Counted from the first letter of the stretch, positions 48,101 to 59,574 are shown. The stretch is DNA of 64,000 nucleotides from Seriola aureovittata (GCF_021018895.1 NC_079364.1:34107701-34171700); one strand, 5' to 3'. Notes: generated by a model not told the origin, from the sequence alone. Translations and numbers: made by a program.

Positions 48101-48660
48101 CCGGAGGCTTGATGACGTAGAGACTACCTGCAAGTCAGGCAGTGGCTGGTTTTCTTGTGGCTGGCTCTTCTAAGTATTACGGTAGAGGGCGGGTCCTGTT
48201 TGCGCGTGGCTTGCTGGCCGGGCGTGTTTAGTCTTTGAGTATGTGTTATCCTGTCGGGTTCCTGTACACGCCTGCACGGCTCGGCTTGATTCGGCACAGC
48301 GCCGGGAGGAGCGTCACAGATAGGCGGGGAGAGCAAGGGACGGCGAACCGCATCGACGCCGCCGCTGCGCACTTAACAAACCGTGTGTCAATAGACGAGT
48401 GCCCGAGGTTCCCCTCCTCCGGCTTGGTTGGATTAACGGAGGCTTCGGCTGCAGCTGAAAGGAGGGAGACCGGAATGTGGACAGGCGCTGCAGCGGGAAG
48501 GTCAAGAGCGGAGGATTGAATCACTAGAAGCAGCGAGGCTCAGGGACCTAGTCCGGACACGGGGCCCCGCCCGGCCGCAGCTTCCCCGGGGCACTGGAGC
48601 TCATTGATCGTCACAGCTGTGAAGTAGGTGAGAACCGGAGAGAGGCGTCTGTCTGTGTGG
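48100..48660 (+). promoter_or_regulatory. CpG-island-like segment with a possible first exon
   Basis: This is the most GC- and CpG-rich part of the window; for example, there are eight CpGs in the 60 bases from 48301. It ends in gaagtag|gtgagaacc, a strong splice donor at 48627/48628 on the plus strand. No long frame with a recognisable product is present, so the exon would be mostly 5' untranslated. This pattern fits the promoter and first exon of a vertebrate gene whose remaining exons lie to the right of the window. The gene cannot be identified. A minus-strand transcript is also possible. Confidence 0.5.
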
Positions 48661-49579
48661 AGTTTGAGGTGATGGTTGTTTATATGCTCCATAATCCGCT
48701 ACTGACTCCAACCACCAGTCTGCCGCTGTGTTCCTCTGATCTTCATTAAAGTTTCTTTCATTTTACCTTCAAGATGTGAAGGTTTTTAAGTACCGGTGAC
48801 GTCAACAGTTCAATTACAGAAATAACAATATTTGATCATGTATTTCTTTAAAAAATTCAGTTAGTTGGTGAAATTATTTATTTTAAAAGAAAAAAATGAC
48901 AAAATTCACAGCATCTAACCTATTTGTTAATATCTCTGATACAAACATTTTAAATATATCAACTTGATCTCTGAAATTGTGATGGGGCTTTTTAAAATTA
49001 TTTTCTAACTTTTACAGACCAAACAATTGATTGATTAATGGGAAAAAAATGAGCAAAGAAAATAATATTAGTTGGACAGAACATCAGGCTTTGTCTCAGC
49101 TGTAGTTCCACCATGAGGCAGTAGTTTCTGTCCCATACTTCCAACTATCATACACCCTCTGATGTTAGGGACAGTGTCAAGTCTTTTTTAATTTTTTTAT
49201 TCCAGTTTTTTTCAAACACCACATCTGTAAGTGTCACACTAACATTCTTAATGACTGTGGGTCAAGTTCAGGTAGTGACCTTTCACTACCTTCAGTGTCT
49301 GTGGGAGATGATGGTGTAGCAGTGAGGCTCTGTGGGTTCGGACACTCACTGGGGACTTTAGTAAAGGGTCCATTTGTGTTATCACTGAACAAATTCATCA
49401 TTGTGTTGCTTTGGTTTGTCTGTCACTGTGTAGTCCTAAAGCAGTTCTAATGCATCACAGAGCTGTGTCGTCTCAGTGGACCTCTCCTGCCTGATGATGG
49501 AGCTGCTGTTTCAGTGCTGGTAATGAACTGCTGCTCTGTTATCTCAGCAGCCATAAAGTGATTCTGGTAATAACTGAGA
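48661..49579. other. Unassigned, possible intron sequence
   Basis: Follows the candidate splice donor. No coding motif is seen. Confidence 0.35.
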
Positions 49580-49587
49580 GTGATATT

Positions 49588-50179
49588 TAGGGATGGGAAT
49601 TGATACGATTTTATTGATATCAATGCCATTATCGATTCTGCTTATCGATCCGATTCTTTATCGATTCCCTTATCAATTCCTGTGGATTTTCTGTCTGGAA
49701 AAAAGTAGGCAAATTTTATTATGAGTCTCTGATTACTGAACAAGATAGATAACTGTTCTGTAGTTGCTCAATCCCTCGAGGAGGGGGTGTTGTCTAACTC
49801 TTTAGGTGTGCCTTGTATTAATTTCCAAAATAAAAAGAAGCCAGCTCGTTCGCGACCGACACATCACAAATACGTACCGTCACTTTTCTGCTGAGACTGG
49901 GAAGCACCCGGAGCTGTAGAGCGTCAAACACATGGCATTCCTGATATTTAATGCCCTGATTCATCTACAAACGTTTCATGTTTGTTTTGAAATTAAGCCA
50001 CACTTCCTCGAATCCTTCGTTGTCGTTCGAAAGCGTGACAACATTGTTTTGCAAGGCACGCGGAATTAAGTGGAAGGCAACGATAAGGCAATCGCTAAGC
50101 ATAAAGTCAAATGATGTTGATGCATCGTACCAGGTGGAACCAGTTCTCAACTGGGACCGGTTGTCGATTCCCATCGCTA
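49588..50179. mobile_element. hAT-type MITE
   Basis: The ends TAGGGATGGGAATTGA and (inverted) TAGCGATGGGAATCGA match at 14 of 16 positions. They are flanked by gtgatatt (49580-49587) and gtgataat (50180-50187), a 7-of-8 target duplication. The 592-base body is non-coding. Confidence 0.8.
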
Positions 50180-50313
50180 GTGATAATACTGGGGAGGAGG
50201 GGAGGGCATTCAGGATGAAAAATGACAACTGCACACAGTTACCACTTGTATGTGAAGGCACATTAGGGGTGCAGATCATTGTTGATGACATAGCATCATA
50301 AAAACCTGTCATT

Positions 50314-50317
<4 letters not shown>

Positions 50318-50361
<44 letters not shown>

Positions 50362-50442
50362 ACACTAATGGAGCAGTTGTTGTGTGTAATCTATAGTGCT
50401 AATGGTACACATACCTAAACACACTAATGGTGAAACTGTCTG

Positions 50443-50499
<57 letters not shown>

Positions 50500-50548
50500 T
50501 ACACATTCTTTGTATATCCTGCATGTTCTTACATTATACCGTATTGTG

Positions 50549-50583
<35 letters not shown>

Positions 50584-50700
50584 TGTGTGTGTGTGTATGT
50601 GTGCAGGCCTGCATATGCTCATGCATAATCAAATCTCAGTTTGCATCAATGTTGATCATGCAGGTTCATACAGGCTGTGTGTGTGTGTTTGTGTGTGTGG
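50318..50700. repeat. Cluster of GT and CA microsatellites
   Basis: A GT tract at about 50319-50358, a CA tract at 50443-50497, a GT tract with ATATATAT at 50548-50600, and a shorter GT tract at 50676-50699. Confidence 0.95.
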
Positions 50701-51241
50701 GGCTCAGTCTCCAGCTGAATGAGGAGAAAGGGGAGTGCAGTAGGGAGACAGAGGAGGAAGAAGTGATAGTGAGGAGGAGGAAGAGGATGTTGAGAGGAGG
50801 ATGAAGAAAGGATGGGGGGTTTTTCGTGCTGTAACTGCTGTAACTCCAGTGGCACAGACTCTGATTAACCCTTTATGTTGTATATGAGGGCGAGAGACAC
50901 TAGGTATCCAACTGTCTCTCTAATGGAGCTTAATTAGTGATAGTACAGTAGCTGCAGTCACTGGTGTAGTTCTGTAGATTAACTCCTGCTAATTACCCAA
51001 TACCCCTGCTTTGTATCATGACCCACCTCATACATGCATTGTTTTCTGTGGAATTGTTATCTTAGTAATTAGTGCAGCCTGGCTCAATATATTCGGTTTA
51101 TATTAAATTATTATATTTAAAATCTTTTGAATTTACGTTTTTACCATAAAAAAATCACATAATCAACCTGCTGAAAATCTGTAAATCAATGATTGCAGCC
51201 GCTATCGTTTATTCCCTCACATCACCGGCTCCGGTAAAACT
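50701..51241. other. Unassigned stretch
   Basis: A purine-rich GAGGA segment lies at 50720-50810. No gene recognised. Confidence 0.4.
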
Positions 51242-52650
51242 ATGTCGAAGCTACGAGCGAAGCAAGCTAGTTGCTCGGTTGTTGACTGTACAAACCAACA
51301 CAGAAGTCTTTTTACCCCCTACGTCTGAGGATCTGAAGACCCAGTGGATTTGTTTTATTTTATTTTTGATGGAAATGTATCCGCTACAATACTTCATTTC
51401 ACTTTGGACTACTTTCTCCAGGAGGGCCAGTACAATGCGGGATTCGCTACATTCTGAAGATAAAGCACGGATCAGCACCGACTGTCCGAGACCCAACTTC
51501 AAACTTGGGAGTTGTAAGTTTTACCATTTTATGTTGCTTTACTGTATGTACACGGGAGCCTGTTGCATGTGTTGTTAGCATGGCAGCTAATGTGGCTAAC
51601 ATTTTGCCTTGTCCACACAGCCGGGTATAGCCGGGTACAGATTGTATGCAATTCTGCTACTTGGTATCGCTGTGTGACGTTGATTAGAGCCACCCTGCAA
51701 GCTTTATCACACTTGAAAGGCATTGGAGCTGTCTTTAAAGTCAAGCCGGTAAAATTCAGACTAAACATAGGCTTTGCAGTGATTAGCATAGGTGTCTGGA
51801 CTTGTTAGTTGGTGCTTTGAAAGTTAGTATTGAGAGTCATGCCTTATGATGGCCGTTTTAAAGTTTATATCATGTTTACAGATGCAGTGCCTGTAGGGAA
51901 TATCTAGATAAGTGCAGAGTTACAGGGAATATGTGAAAGTGGATAATCTATAATACACATTTTTTGCATTTTGCACATATAGTGAGCTATTTGCAGCATT
52001 TTGTTGCCATAACTACACATTTGAGGAGATGTTGGTGTAACCTCTGTTTCCTCTATTCAGGCCAGCACATCAAGTGCATCTATACAGCTTCCTGCAACAA
52101 GGGATGTTGCATGCCAGACTGACCCACTGGAGACGCATACTGTAGGCACACAGTTATCATTGAGGACTCTTCACATCAGAAGTACAGGTCTGTAGCCACC
52201 TGAAGTGCATCTACTTTCGATAAACCTAACAGTCATTTATCAGCCTTAGAATGCTGTGCAGGTAAATAAAGCTGTGGCTACTTAGACCTTGTGAGTGTGT
52301 AGTTTAAGGTTTCTGTCAATATTAACATCTTTGTTTTTCTCTTAACTGTACCTCCAGACTCTACCTGGCTGCCATGTACTACAATGAAAATGCTGACCAA
52401 CCACAAGCCCAAACAAAAGAAGGTGAACCACTCTTCAAGGTCCAATTTCCAAAGCCATGAAGGGAGAATGCAGAGCTACACCAGTTAAGACTGAGCTGAC
52501 AAAGTGTTAAATTATTTATTTTTCAACCAAAAAATGTTTTGTACACATGTATTAAGTATTGCACGTATAATGTTATGACAGTTCCACCAACAACAAAATA
52601 CAGTAAAGAAAATGTCAGGAGGTAGTTAGAAACAGACTTTCATACATTGT

Positions 52651-52685
<35 letters not shown>

Positions 52686-52932
52686 AAACAAAATCTTTGG
52701 GTATGTGGTGGACCTCATATTTCAAAAAGCTGCTTTGGCCATCCCCATCCCAGAGGATCTCACTGCACCGTTCGAGCGGCCTGAGAAGGAGGAGGTCATA
52801 AGTCTAAAAGACACGTACTGGCCTGTGGCGTCAGGAAACTCGGCATGGATGCGTAGGACTACGCAGGCTGGAATGACGACCCAGATTCTGCGACCAAGGA
52901 AGCCCCAGCACCAGCTCACAAAGCTCCTATAG
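51242..52932 (+). pseudogene. Decayed multi-exon THAP-domain gene (transposon-type)
   Basis: Exon 1 (51242-51513) starts ATG and encodes SKLRAKQASCSVVDCTNQH, a THAP-type C-x4-C start. It then breaks into other frames that still show LFLPPTSEDLKTQWICF and LQEGQYNAGFAT. A donor gtaagt follows at 51514. Exon 2 (52061-52187) has the acceptor ctctattcag and encodes PATRDVACQTDPLETHTVGT. Exon 3, from 52358, encodes LYLAAMYYNENADQPQA and EGEPLFKVQFPK. A last piece (52699-52932) encodes IPIPEDLTAPFERPEKEEVI. The order matches a THAP protein family often found repeated in fish genomes. Stops and lost zinc ligands make it a pseudogene. Whether it belongs to a Kolobok-like or another transposon is not settled. 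Confidence 0.6.
52656..52682. repeat. A27 homopolymer
   Basis: Twenty-seven consecutive A bases lie inside the THAP gene remnant, between its third and fourth pieces. Confidence 0.95.
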
Positions 52933-53226
52933 GCTAGATACCTGTACCGACTAAAACAACTGGACAGAGCATTTAGTCTTGCAAATATATATCTGTGTTG
53001 TCTCACAATTTTTTATATGGATCCACTGAATCCTACATTTTTTTTTTTTATTATTACTGATTATAAGTGTCTCATTATATGTAAATAAATGCTTGATTGT
53101 TTCTAAAGAAATGACTCCTCTGAATTCGTATATTATATGCACACTATCTGCTGATAGAATAATTTTACTAATCAAAGAGCAGCTAAACTAATTTATTTGA
53201 GGGTGTGTTATTACCATTGAATTTAA

Positions 53227-53413
53227 GATAAACACAAAGCTTGTGCTACAGAAAATGGACCAGACTCAGTGAATAGCTCCCTAAGCTTAACATGTCCTAT
53301 GATAACTATTAATTTAGCTATACAGACTAATGAGCAGTGATAACTAACATGTCTTTGGGGTCATCAGGTGGGAACCTCCTTTCACCAGTGTTTCGTCTAG
53401 TTGGTCCCACCAC
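53227..53413 (-). repeat. 3' UTR copy of the endonuclease LINE
   Basis: The minus strand matches 26506-26692 with only about three substitutions. It ends at the same ...gtgtttatcttaaa terminus. It is a severely 5'-truncated insertion of the same LINE family. Confidence 0.85.
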
Positions 53414-53574
53414 CACCACCTAAAATTATGTACACTGAAGTAAAACAAGACTGTTTAACATCTTTTTAGATTGAAACTATATGTTTTTACAAAGAAACAA
53501 AACGTACTGGTGTGTTCCTCTCAACCGTTAAGTACCGTAGTCAGCAAACATTAGAGCATGGTGCCAGAAGCCCA

Positions 53575-53808
53575 AGCTGCATCCCCTTTCGGAGAGGGGC
53601 GTGGTCAGGCACAGTTCATTTGCATTTAAAGCTACAGACACAGAAACAGCCTGTTCTGAACAGGGCTAAAACAGAGGAGATTACAGGCATGCTGAAATAT
53701 AGGATCAGAGTGGATTTTTTATCAAGAATCTTCAAAGACATGTTTTCGGGACCTCTGAGACTTATTTAAACTTGTTGAAAAGGGGCATAATGTGTCCCCT
53801 TTAAATCA
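53575..53808. repeat. Interspersed repeat fragment
   Basis: The segment ends in aaaggggcataatgtgtccc, followed by ctttaa, a pattern common at the ends of fish MITEs. The other end was not located. Confidence 0.35.
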
Positions 53809-54132
53809 CAGGTCAGTATTGGTGAAGAAATCGGTCAAAATTCATCTATGTCTTTTTAGTGTCATTAGTTATAATCAGTAAAAAAAAACAAAAACAAATA
53901 ATAAAACCTTACAAACATTACCAATACCAGATCTCACTGTGATGACCAGGCTTGGGCCAATATTGGATAATATCAAATATTGCAATATATGATATTTTTT
54001 ATAATATGAAATATTTTCTTTTTACCCTGCTGCAGAGTCGGACCCTCATTTCACGGCTTTGCTTACTTAACATTGTTCCTTGTCATGTGAGAAATAAAAT
54101 ATTGACCAGCTGTTTAGTGGCAGCATCACTTA

Positions 54133-55105
54133 CAGTTAGGCCCAGAAATATTTGGACAGTGACACAATCTTCATGATTTGGGCTCTGCATGCCACCACAT
54201 TGGATTTGAAATGAAACAACTACAACGGAATTGAAGTGCAGACTTTAAGGTTTAATTCAAGGGGTTGAACAAAAATATATGATTAAACATGTAGGAATTG
54301 TAGCTATTTTTATACAAACGCTCCTCATTTCAGGGGCTCAAAAGTAATTGGACAAATAAACATAACCCTAAGTAAAATGTTACTTTTCGATATTTTCTCG
54401 AGAATCCTTTGCAGGCAATGACTGCCTGAAGTCTGGAACCCATGGACATCACCAAACGCTGGGTTTCCTCCTTTGTGATGCTTTGCCAGGCCTTTACTGC
54501 AGCTGTCTTCAGTTATTGCTTGTTTGTGGGTCTTTCTGCCTTAAGTTTTGTCTTGAGCAAGTGAAATGCATGGTCAATTGGGTTGAGATCTGGTGATTGA
54601 CTCGGCCATTGCAGAATATTCCACTTATTTGCTTTAAAAAACACCTGGGTTGCTTTTGCAGTATGTTTTGGATCATTGTCCATCTGTACTGTGAAGCGCC
54701 GTCCAATCAACTTTGCTGCATTTGGCTGAATCTGAGCAGAAAGTATATCCCTATACACTTCAGAATTCATCTGGCTGCTTCTGTCTTTTGTCACATCATC
54801 AATAAACACAAGTGACCCAGTGCCATTGGAAGCCATGCATGCCCATGCCATCACACTGCCTCCACCATGTTTTACAGAAGATGTGGTGTGCTTTGGATCA
54901 TGAGCTGTTCCAATTCTTCTCCAAACTTTCTTCTTCCCATCATTCTGGTACAGGTTGATCTTAGTCTCAACTGTCCAAAGAATGCAGTTCCAGAACTGGG
55001 CTGGCTTCTCCAGGTGTTTTTTGGCAAATGCAATTCTGGCGTTTCTATTTTTGAGGCTGATTAATGGTTTGCACCTTGTGGTGTATCCTTTGTATTTACT
55101 CTCAT
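54133..55105 (-). mobile_element. Tc1-like transposon, truncated at its 5' end
   Basis: The right-hand (3') terminus is preserved: after TA (54131-54132) comes cagttaggcccagaaatatt, a Tc1 family end. The other side stops at 55105, where a Harbinger terminal repeat begins. The N-terminal coding part and the second terminal repeat are missing. Confidence 0.85.
54330..55105 (-). pseudogene. Tc1 transposase with altered catalytic residues
   Basis: The minus-strand frame starts after the junction with ESKYKGYTTRCKPLI and runs 200 residues to a stop at 54513. It then continues in frame, to a stop at 54330-54332. The first catalytic position reads WTVETK (complement of 54959-54976), where Tc1 proteins have an aspartate. 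The second aspartate (QMDNDPKHTAK) is kept. The glutamate position reads NPIDHAF, so E has become D. The HTH region is absent. All of this marks a dead copy. Confidence 0.9.
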
Positions 55106-55342
55106 GGGCCCTCATTTATCAATCTTGCGTGAAAACAGGCGCAGATCTGAGCGCAGAATTGGTCGTACGATAGGATCCACGTGTGATTCATGAAACATTC
55201 GTATCTGAGCAATCCCAGCATACGAATGATCGGGTCTTGATAAATGCGGCGGCTGAATTCGATCGTCATTAACATGTTACGCCCTTAAATATTCCTGGTT
55301 CGGAGGCCTCGCCCACTAAGGTCAAACGTGGAGAGAAGCGTT

Positions 55343-55489
55343 ACTGGCAAAAAACGAAACTTTTCAGAGAGGGAGATCGACATCCTGACATCCGAGGTGG
55401 CGCAAAATAAGGATGTGCTTTTTGGCAGTCTGAAGAGTGGGATCAAACGAGCTCATAAAACCGCTGTGTGGAAGAGGGTAACGGGATGA
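55343..55489 (+). pseudogene. Harbinger Myb/SANT-like protein, N-terminal piece
   Basis: The frame encodes GKKRNFSEREIDILTSEVAQ, then LFGSLKSGI and HKTAVWKRVT, before a stop at 55487-55489. This is the first half of the Myb-like DNA-binding partner encoded by Harbinger elements. No start codon is in frame nearby. Confidence 0.7.
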
Positions 55490-55519
55490 CTTTGGCTCTG
55501 CAGTGCGCCCTCCTGCAGC

Positions 55520-55831
55520 CGCGCGCCAACATAGCTGTTTTGAAAAATAAAAGAATCGTGAAGGCAATCGTGTCCCCCCCGGCCACCTGGCCACCACGTT
55601 TAAAAGTGATAGCTTGGCATCACAAATCACCTGTACATTTATAGAGTGATAGTTTTTGCAATTGATGAATGTGTAATCATTCATGGATGGTGCCTTCAGA
55701 CGCACATGAGTGCAATCAATTGCTCCAACCAAATTTGGAAACCCAGCAATCTGGAGATCCCTGCGGTCTCTGAAAACGCGCTCACGTCTGATACGCGCGT
55801 ATTGTTCCTCCAAAACGAGTAAATCTGCCAT
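55520..55831 (-). pseudogene. Harbinger (HARBI1-like) transposase, internally deleted
   Basis: From the ATG at 55831 the frame begins MADLLVLEEQYARIRRERVF. It then runs directly into GFPNLVGAIDCTHVRLKAPS and NYHSINVQVICDAKLSLLNV. The helix-turn-helix region that should separate these parts is missing, so an internal deletion joined them. GAIDCTH holds the first catalytic aspartate. Homology ends after VVARWPG, so the later catalytic residues are lost. Confidence 0.82.
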
Positions 55832-55840
55832 CGTGATTCA

Positions 55841-56020
55841 TCATGATTTGATAACTGTCAAAGCATCTGTTTAAATAAGGGAGTGACCAACCACAGTGCA
55901 ACAATGATTATCTCACCAGATGCTTTTAATTGTTGTTCCAGTTGTGTCATACCCATCGGAAAAAACAAAAAACAATTACACAATTTTGCCATGAGTTAAT
56001 TTGCAAACACACATTTCTGC
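55841..56020. other. Unassigned short stretch
   Basis: No motif recognised; the far end of the Harbinger element may be here. Confidence 0.3.
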
Positions 56021-56024
56021 TTGT

Positions 56025-57605
56025 ATGACCCTGGGAGCAGTGTTGTCCCGGGCAGGGTCTCCCAAGTCAAATTGGTCCCAGGGGAGGGGCCAGACGCAAG
56101 AAGAGCAATTCATAAAACCCGGAATGAAGAGCAGTTGCAGTACCTCGCCTGGAATAGGGAAAACGGGGCCCCCTCTTGGAGCCAGACCTGGGAGGTGAGC
56201 CCGCTGGCAAGCGTCTGGTGGCCGGGCCTTGCCCCATGGGACCCGGTCGTATACAGCCAGAAAGACCTATATGGAGCCTCTGTCTTGCAGACCCACCAAC
56301 CACGAGGACGGAATCTCGGGCGTGGTGCGATGCCGACTGGGTAGCATGTGAAGGCAGGAACCTAGGCATGTGTACTCCTGGTGTCATAGGCTGGTCCTCG
56401 GGACATGGATGTCACCTCTCTGGCGTGGAAGGAGCCTTAGCTGTTGCGGGAGGTTGAGCGATAGCACTGGATATAGTTGGGCTCACCTCCATGCATATCA
56501 GGGGCTCTGGAACCAAATTCCTGCAGAGGGGCTTGACTCTCTCCTTTCTGGAGTTGCCCAGGGTGACAGGTGCCGGGTGGGTGTGTGGTTACTCACAAGC
56601 TCCTGTTGGAACGAGAGGGTTGCTTGAGGGTGGCTGAGGGTCACTGAGGGGAAGTCTCTGACTATTGTGTGTGCTTACGCACTAAACAACAGTGCAGAGT
56701 ACCAGACCATCTTGGAGTTTCTGCGTGGTGTCCTGGAAAGAGGTCCGCCTAGGGAGAAATCTGAAGGGGCGTGATTTGGAGGAACGACCTCCCTGAGTGG
56801 TGCTTTGTTATTGGACTTTTGTGCTAGTCATGTTTGGCTATAACGAACACCATGTTCGAACATAGCTTATAAGCGTACTCAGTACCAGAGAATCTACCAG
56901 AAAGCTTGATTATCGACTTTGTGGTCATATCATCAGATGTGCAGCTGTAGTTTGGACACTCAGGTGAAGAGAGTGACAGAGCTGCCAACTGATCACCACC
57001 TGGTCGTGAGTTGGAGCAGATGGTGGGGAAGGCTTCCGGACAGACCTGGTAAACCCATGCGTGTAGTGAGGGTATGCTGGAACTGGTTTCGTGGAAACCC
57101 CTGTTCATGAGGTCTTAAACTCCTCTAGACTCCTCCTTGGACTCCTAAGCGCCTCAACAATAGCTGGGCATCCCTGGGGAGGTTGGGGACATGGAGTCCA
57201 AGTGGACCGTGTTCAAAGCTTCCATTGCAGAAGCAGTGATTTGGAGCTGTGGCCTCAAGGTTGTTGGTGCCTGTCATGCAGCAACCTAAGAACCTGCTGA
57301 TGGACGTTAGGGAAACCATCAAGCTGAAGAAAGAGGTGTGGGGGAAGTTCAGAGAGGCTATGGAGCAGGACTTTTGTTTGGCTTCAAGGAAGTTCTGGCA
57401 AACCATTCGGCAACTCAGGAAGGGTAAACAGGGCTTGACCCAGACCTGGAGATGTCATTGGGTGGTTGTAAAGAATACTTTGAAGAACTCCTGAACCTGG
57501 CTAACACGTCTCTGTTGAGGAGGCAGAGTCTGAAGACTCAGGGGAAGTCTCATCCATAACCCTGGCAGAGGTCACTGAGGTAGTCAAGAAGCTCATGAAA
57601 ATTAT
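56025..57605 (+). pseudogene. LINE: 5' region, endonuclease, start of RT
   Basis: The first 400 bases (gggcagggtctcccaag, ggtggccgggccttgccc) resemble the GC-rich front part of a common fish LINE. Endonuclease blocks follow in changing frames: LTLSFLELP (about 56527-56560), TIVCAYALNNSAEYQTILEF (about 56660-56720), LPTDHHLVVSW (about 56970-57015) and GRLPDRPGKP. The linker has KFWQTIRQLRKGKQGL (about 57390-57440), and the last match is SITLAEVTEVVKKL (about 57555-57596). It is truncated before the RT core. The clade is not assigned. Confidence 0.75.
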
Positions 57606-57900
57606 TATTTTATCAACTGCATAGAGAGAAGACCACATGTACTAGATGGTCATAGCAGATACCCAATGTTGGTTATAATTATAATATGTTAATAATTTAA
57701 CAAGTGAAGGGCATTATTTTAGAGCTGCAGTAGCAGCGACACAAGCGAGGCAGTCAGTGTGTTCTGACGCTGTCTCTTTTCTGAACCAATTCATCTGCCA
57801 GCATATTCCGTTACTGTTTCTATACATGGATAAACTTGCTGTGACGCTTCACTTTTTGTGCTCTCTGTCTCAACCCTGGTCACATCACAGTGACGGAGAA
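57606..57900. other. Unassigned spacer between LINEs
   Basis: No motif recognised. Confidence 0.35.
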
Positions 57901-59430
57901 GATCTGCTGTTGGGATATTGAACTATTGGCAGTTGCTCTTAGACCGTACTATATACAGAGGGAGTTCTCACACATCATCGCCATTGTTGTTTACATTCAA
58001 CCACGAGCTCAGCCTGCAGTCGCGTCATCCACGAGCTTGTTGCGAGAGTACCCAGCACCCTGATGCATTCATTGCAATATCAGGGGATTTTAACCATGTC
58101 ACTCTCACCTTTCACCAGTCTGGCTTCACTCAGTATGTTGAAAGAAACTTGATCTGTTGTATGCAAATGTCAAGGAGGCCACTGCTTCAGCTCTACCACC
58201 ACCTGGCAGATCAGATCATAATCTGGTTTTTCTTCAGCCTTCCTACAAGCGCTGTGTACTGAGGCAGGCTGCAACCACCCGCCCATTCAGGAACTGGATC
58301 CCGGAGGCTAGTGAGTCGCTAAAAGACTGTTTTGAGTGCACAGATTGGAATGTCCTGTTGGAGTCACAGGAAAATGATAAAATCAAGGACCCTTACTTTG
58401 ATAGAATTGTTGAATGTACCACAGAATATATTAAGTTCTGTATGGACACTGTAATACCAGCAAAGACTGGTTGCTTTCCAAACAAAAACCATGGATCACC
58501 AGTAACAACAAGACCCTCCTCAACCAGAAAAAGGAGGCCCTCAGGTATGGAGACAGGGAGAAGCTCAGGTGTGTGCAACATGAGCTGAATAGGCAAAGGA
58601 GGACTACAAAAAGAAAGTAGAGAGGAAGCTGCAGCACTGGCTATGAAGAGAAGAAGAGCCAGGCAACATCAGGTAATGTGGACAAGGCCAATGAGTTCAA
58701 CCTGTTCTACAATAGGTTTGACACAGCCTCACCTGTTCTCTCTCGCATTGCTTCAGCTGCAGCTTTTCCTACGGCATCTTCTCCACAACCTGACACTGCA
58801 GCTGCAACTCCCTCCACGCTGGGGTCAAGTCTCCTGTTCTTAACAGCGGAGGAGGTGAGGGCGGAGCTCAAGAAGCTGCGTCAAGCAACAGGCCCAGGTG
58901 GTGTGTGTCCGAGGCTGTTAAAGGACTGTGCAGCCCAGCTGGCTGAGCCTCTCCAGAAGATCTTTAACTTAAACATATAAACAGGGAGGTTCCCAGTCTG
59001 TGGAAAACAGCATGTCTTGTTCTGGTACCTAAAGTAAGACGACCGGCTGAGATAAATGACTATAGACCGGTGGCCCTCACATCACACATCATGAAGACCC
59101 TGGAGCGGCTGCTTCCCCACCTTTTGAGGCCACAGGTTGAACATGCACTTGACCCCTTACAGTTTGTCTACAAAGAACATATTGGAGTGGATGATGCCAT
59201 CCTTTACATGCTCAACCGGGCCCATTCTTACTTGGATGAGCCAGGTGGTTAGATGAGAATTATGTTCTTTGATTTCACAAGTGCATTTAACACCATCCAA
59301 CCCCCCATTCTTAAACACAAGCTGGAAGGGATGGGGGTGGATCCCTGCTTCACGTCCTGGATTGTGGATTACCTGACAAGACGACAACAGTACATCAGGC
59401 TGGATAACTGTGTCTTAGGGACAGTGATAA
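57901..59430 (+). pseudogene. LINE: endonuclease to mid-RT, same family as 38724
   Basis: Blocks in order are IIAIVVYIQP (about 57970), ISGDFNHVTL (about 58078; GDFNH is an endonuclease motif), PPPGRSDHNLVF (about 58196), FECTDWNVL, and VDKANEFNLFYNRFDT (about 58675). RT follows, with AEEVRAELKKLRQATGPGG, INDYRPVALTSHIMKTLERL, LDPLQFVYKEHIGVDDAILY and FFDFTSAFNTIQPPIL. It ends at about 59430, before the catalytic YxDD box. It is broken by frameshifts and stops. The RT part aligns with 38724-39400. Confidence 0.85.
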
Positions 59431-59570
59431 TCTCTCGATTATCTTGTTTTTATAATCGTTGGCCAAAATCATAATCGAAAATAAAATTCAATTAATTGCA
59501 AAGCTCTACTTTACGCTATAGATTTCCAATATGGCAGTATGTGTTGTGAGACAGCAGAGATTTGTATGGT
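59431..59570. other. Possible MITE end
   Basis: The sequence tctcgattatcttgtttttataatcg...aatcgaaaataaaattcaat recalls hAT-type MITE ends. It is too short to confirm. Confidence 0.3.
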
Positions 59571-59574
59571 GTTA

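Larger units (their letters stand above)
55106..55840. mobile_element. PIF/Harbinger remnant with two convergent genes
   Basis: It opens with gggccctcatttatc, a Harbinger-type terminus. It carries a plus-strand Myb/SANT-like piece (55343-55489) facing a minus-strand transposase piece (55364-55831). The far terminus was not found. Confidence 0.7.

Noticed and set aside
48235..48524. Two overlapping frames of about 92-94 residues in the CpG-rich segment
   Set aside because: High GC lowers stop frequency; the peptides show no motif and run on both strands over the same bases.
49965..50363. 132-residue minus-strand open frame
   Set aside because: It spans the hAT MITE, its target site and a GT tract, so it cannot be a real gene.
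56067..56387. Overlapping frames of about 107 residues on both strands
   Set aside because: They fall in the GC-rich front part of the LINE at 56025-57605 and are not conserved domains.
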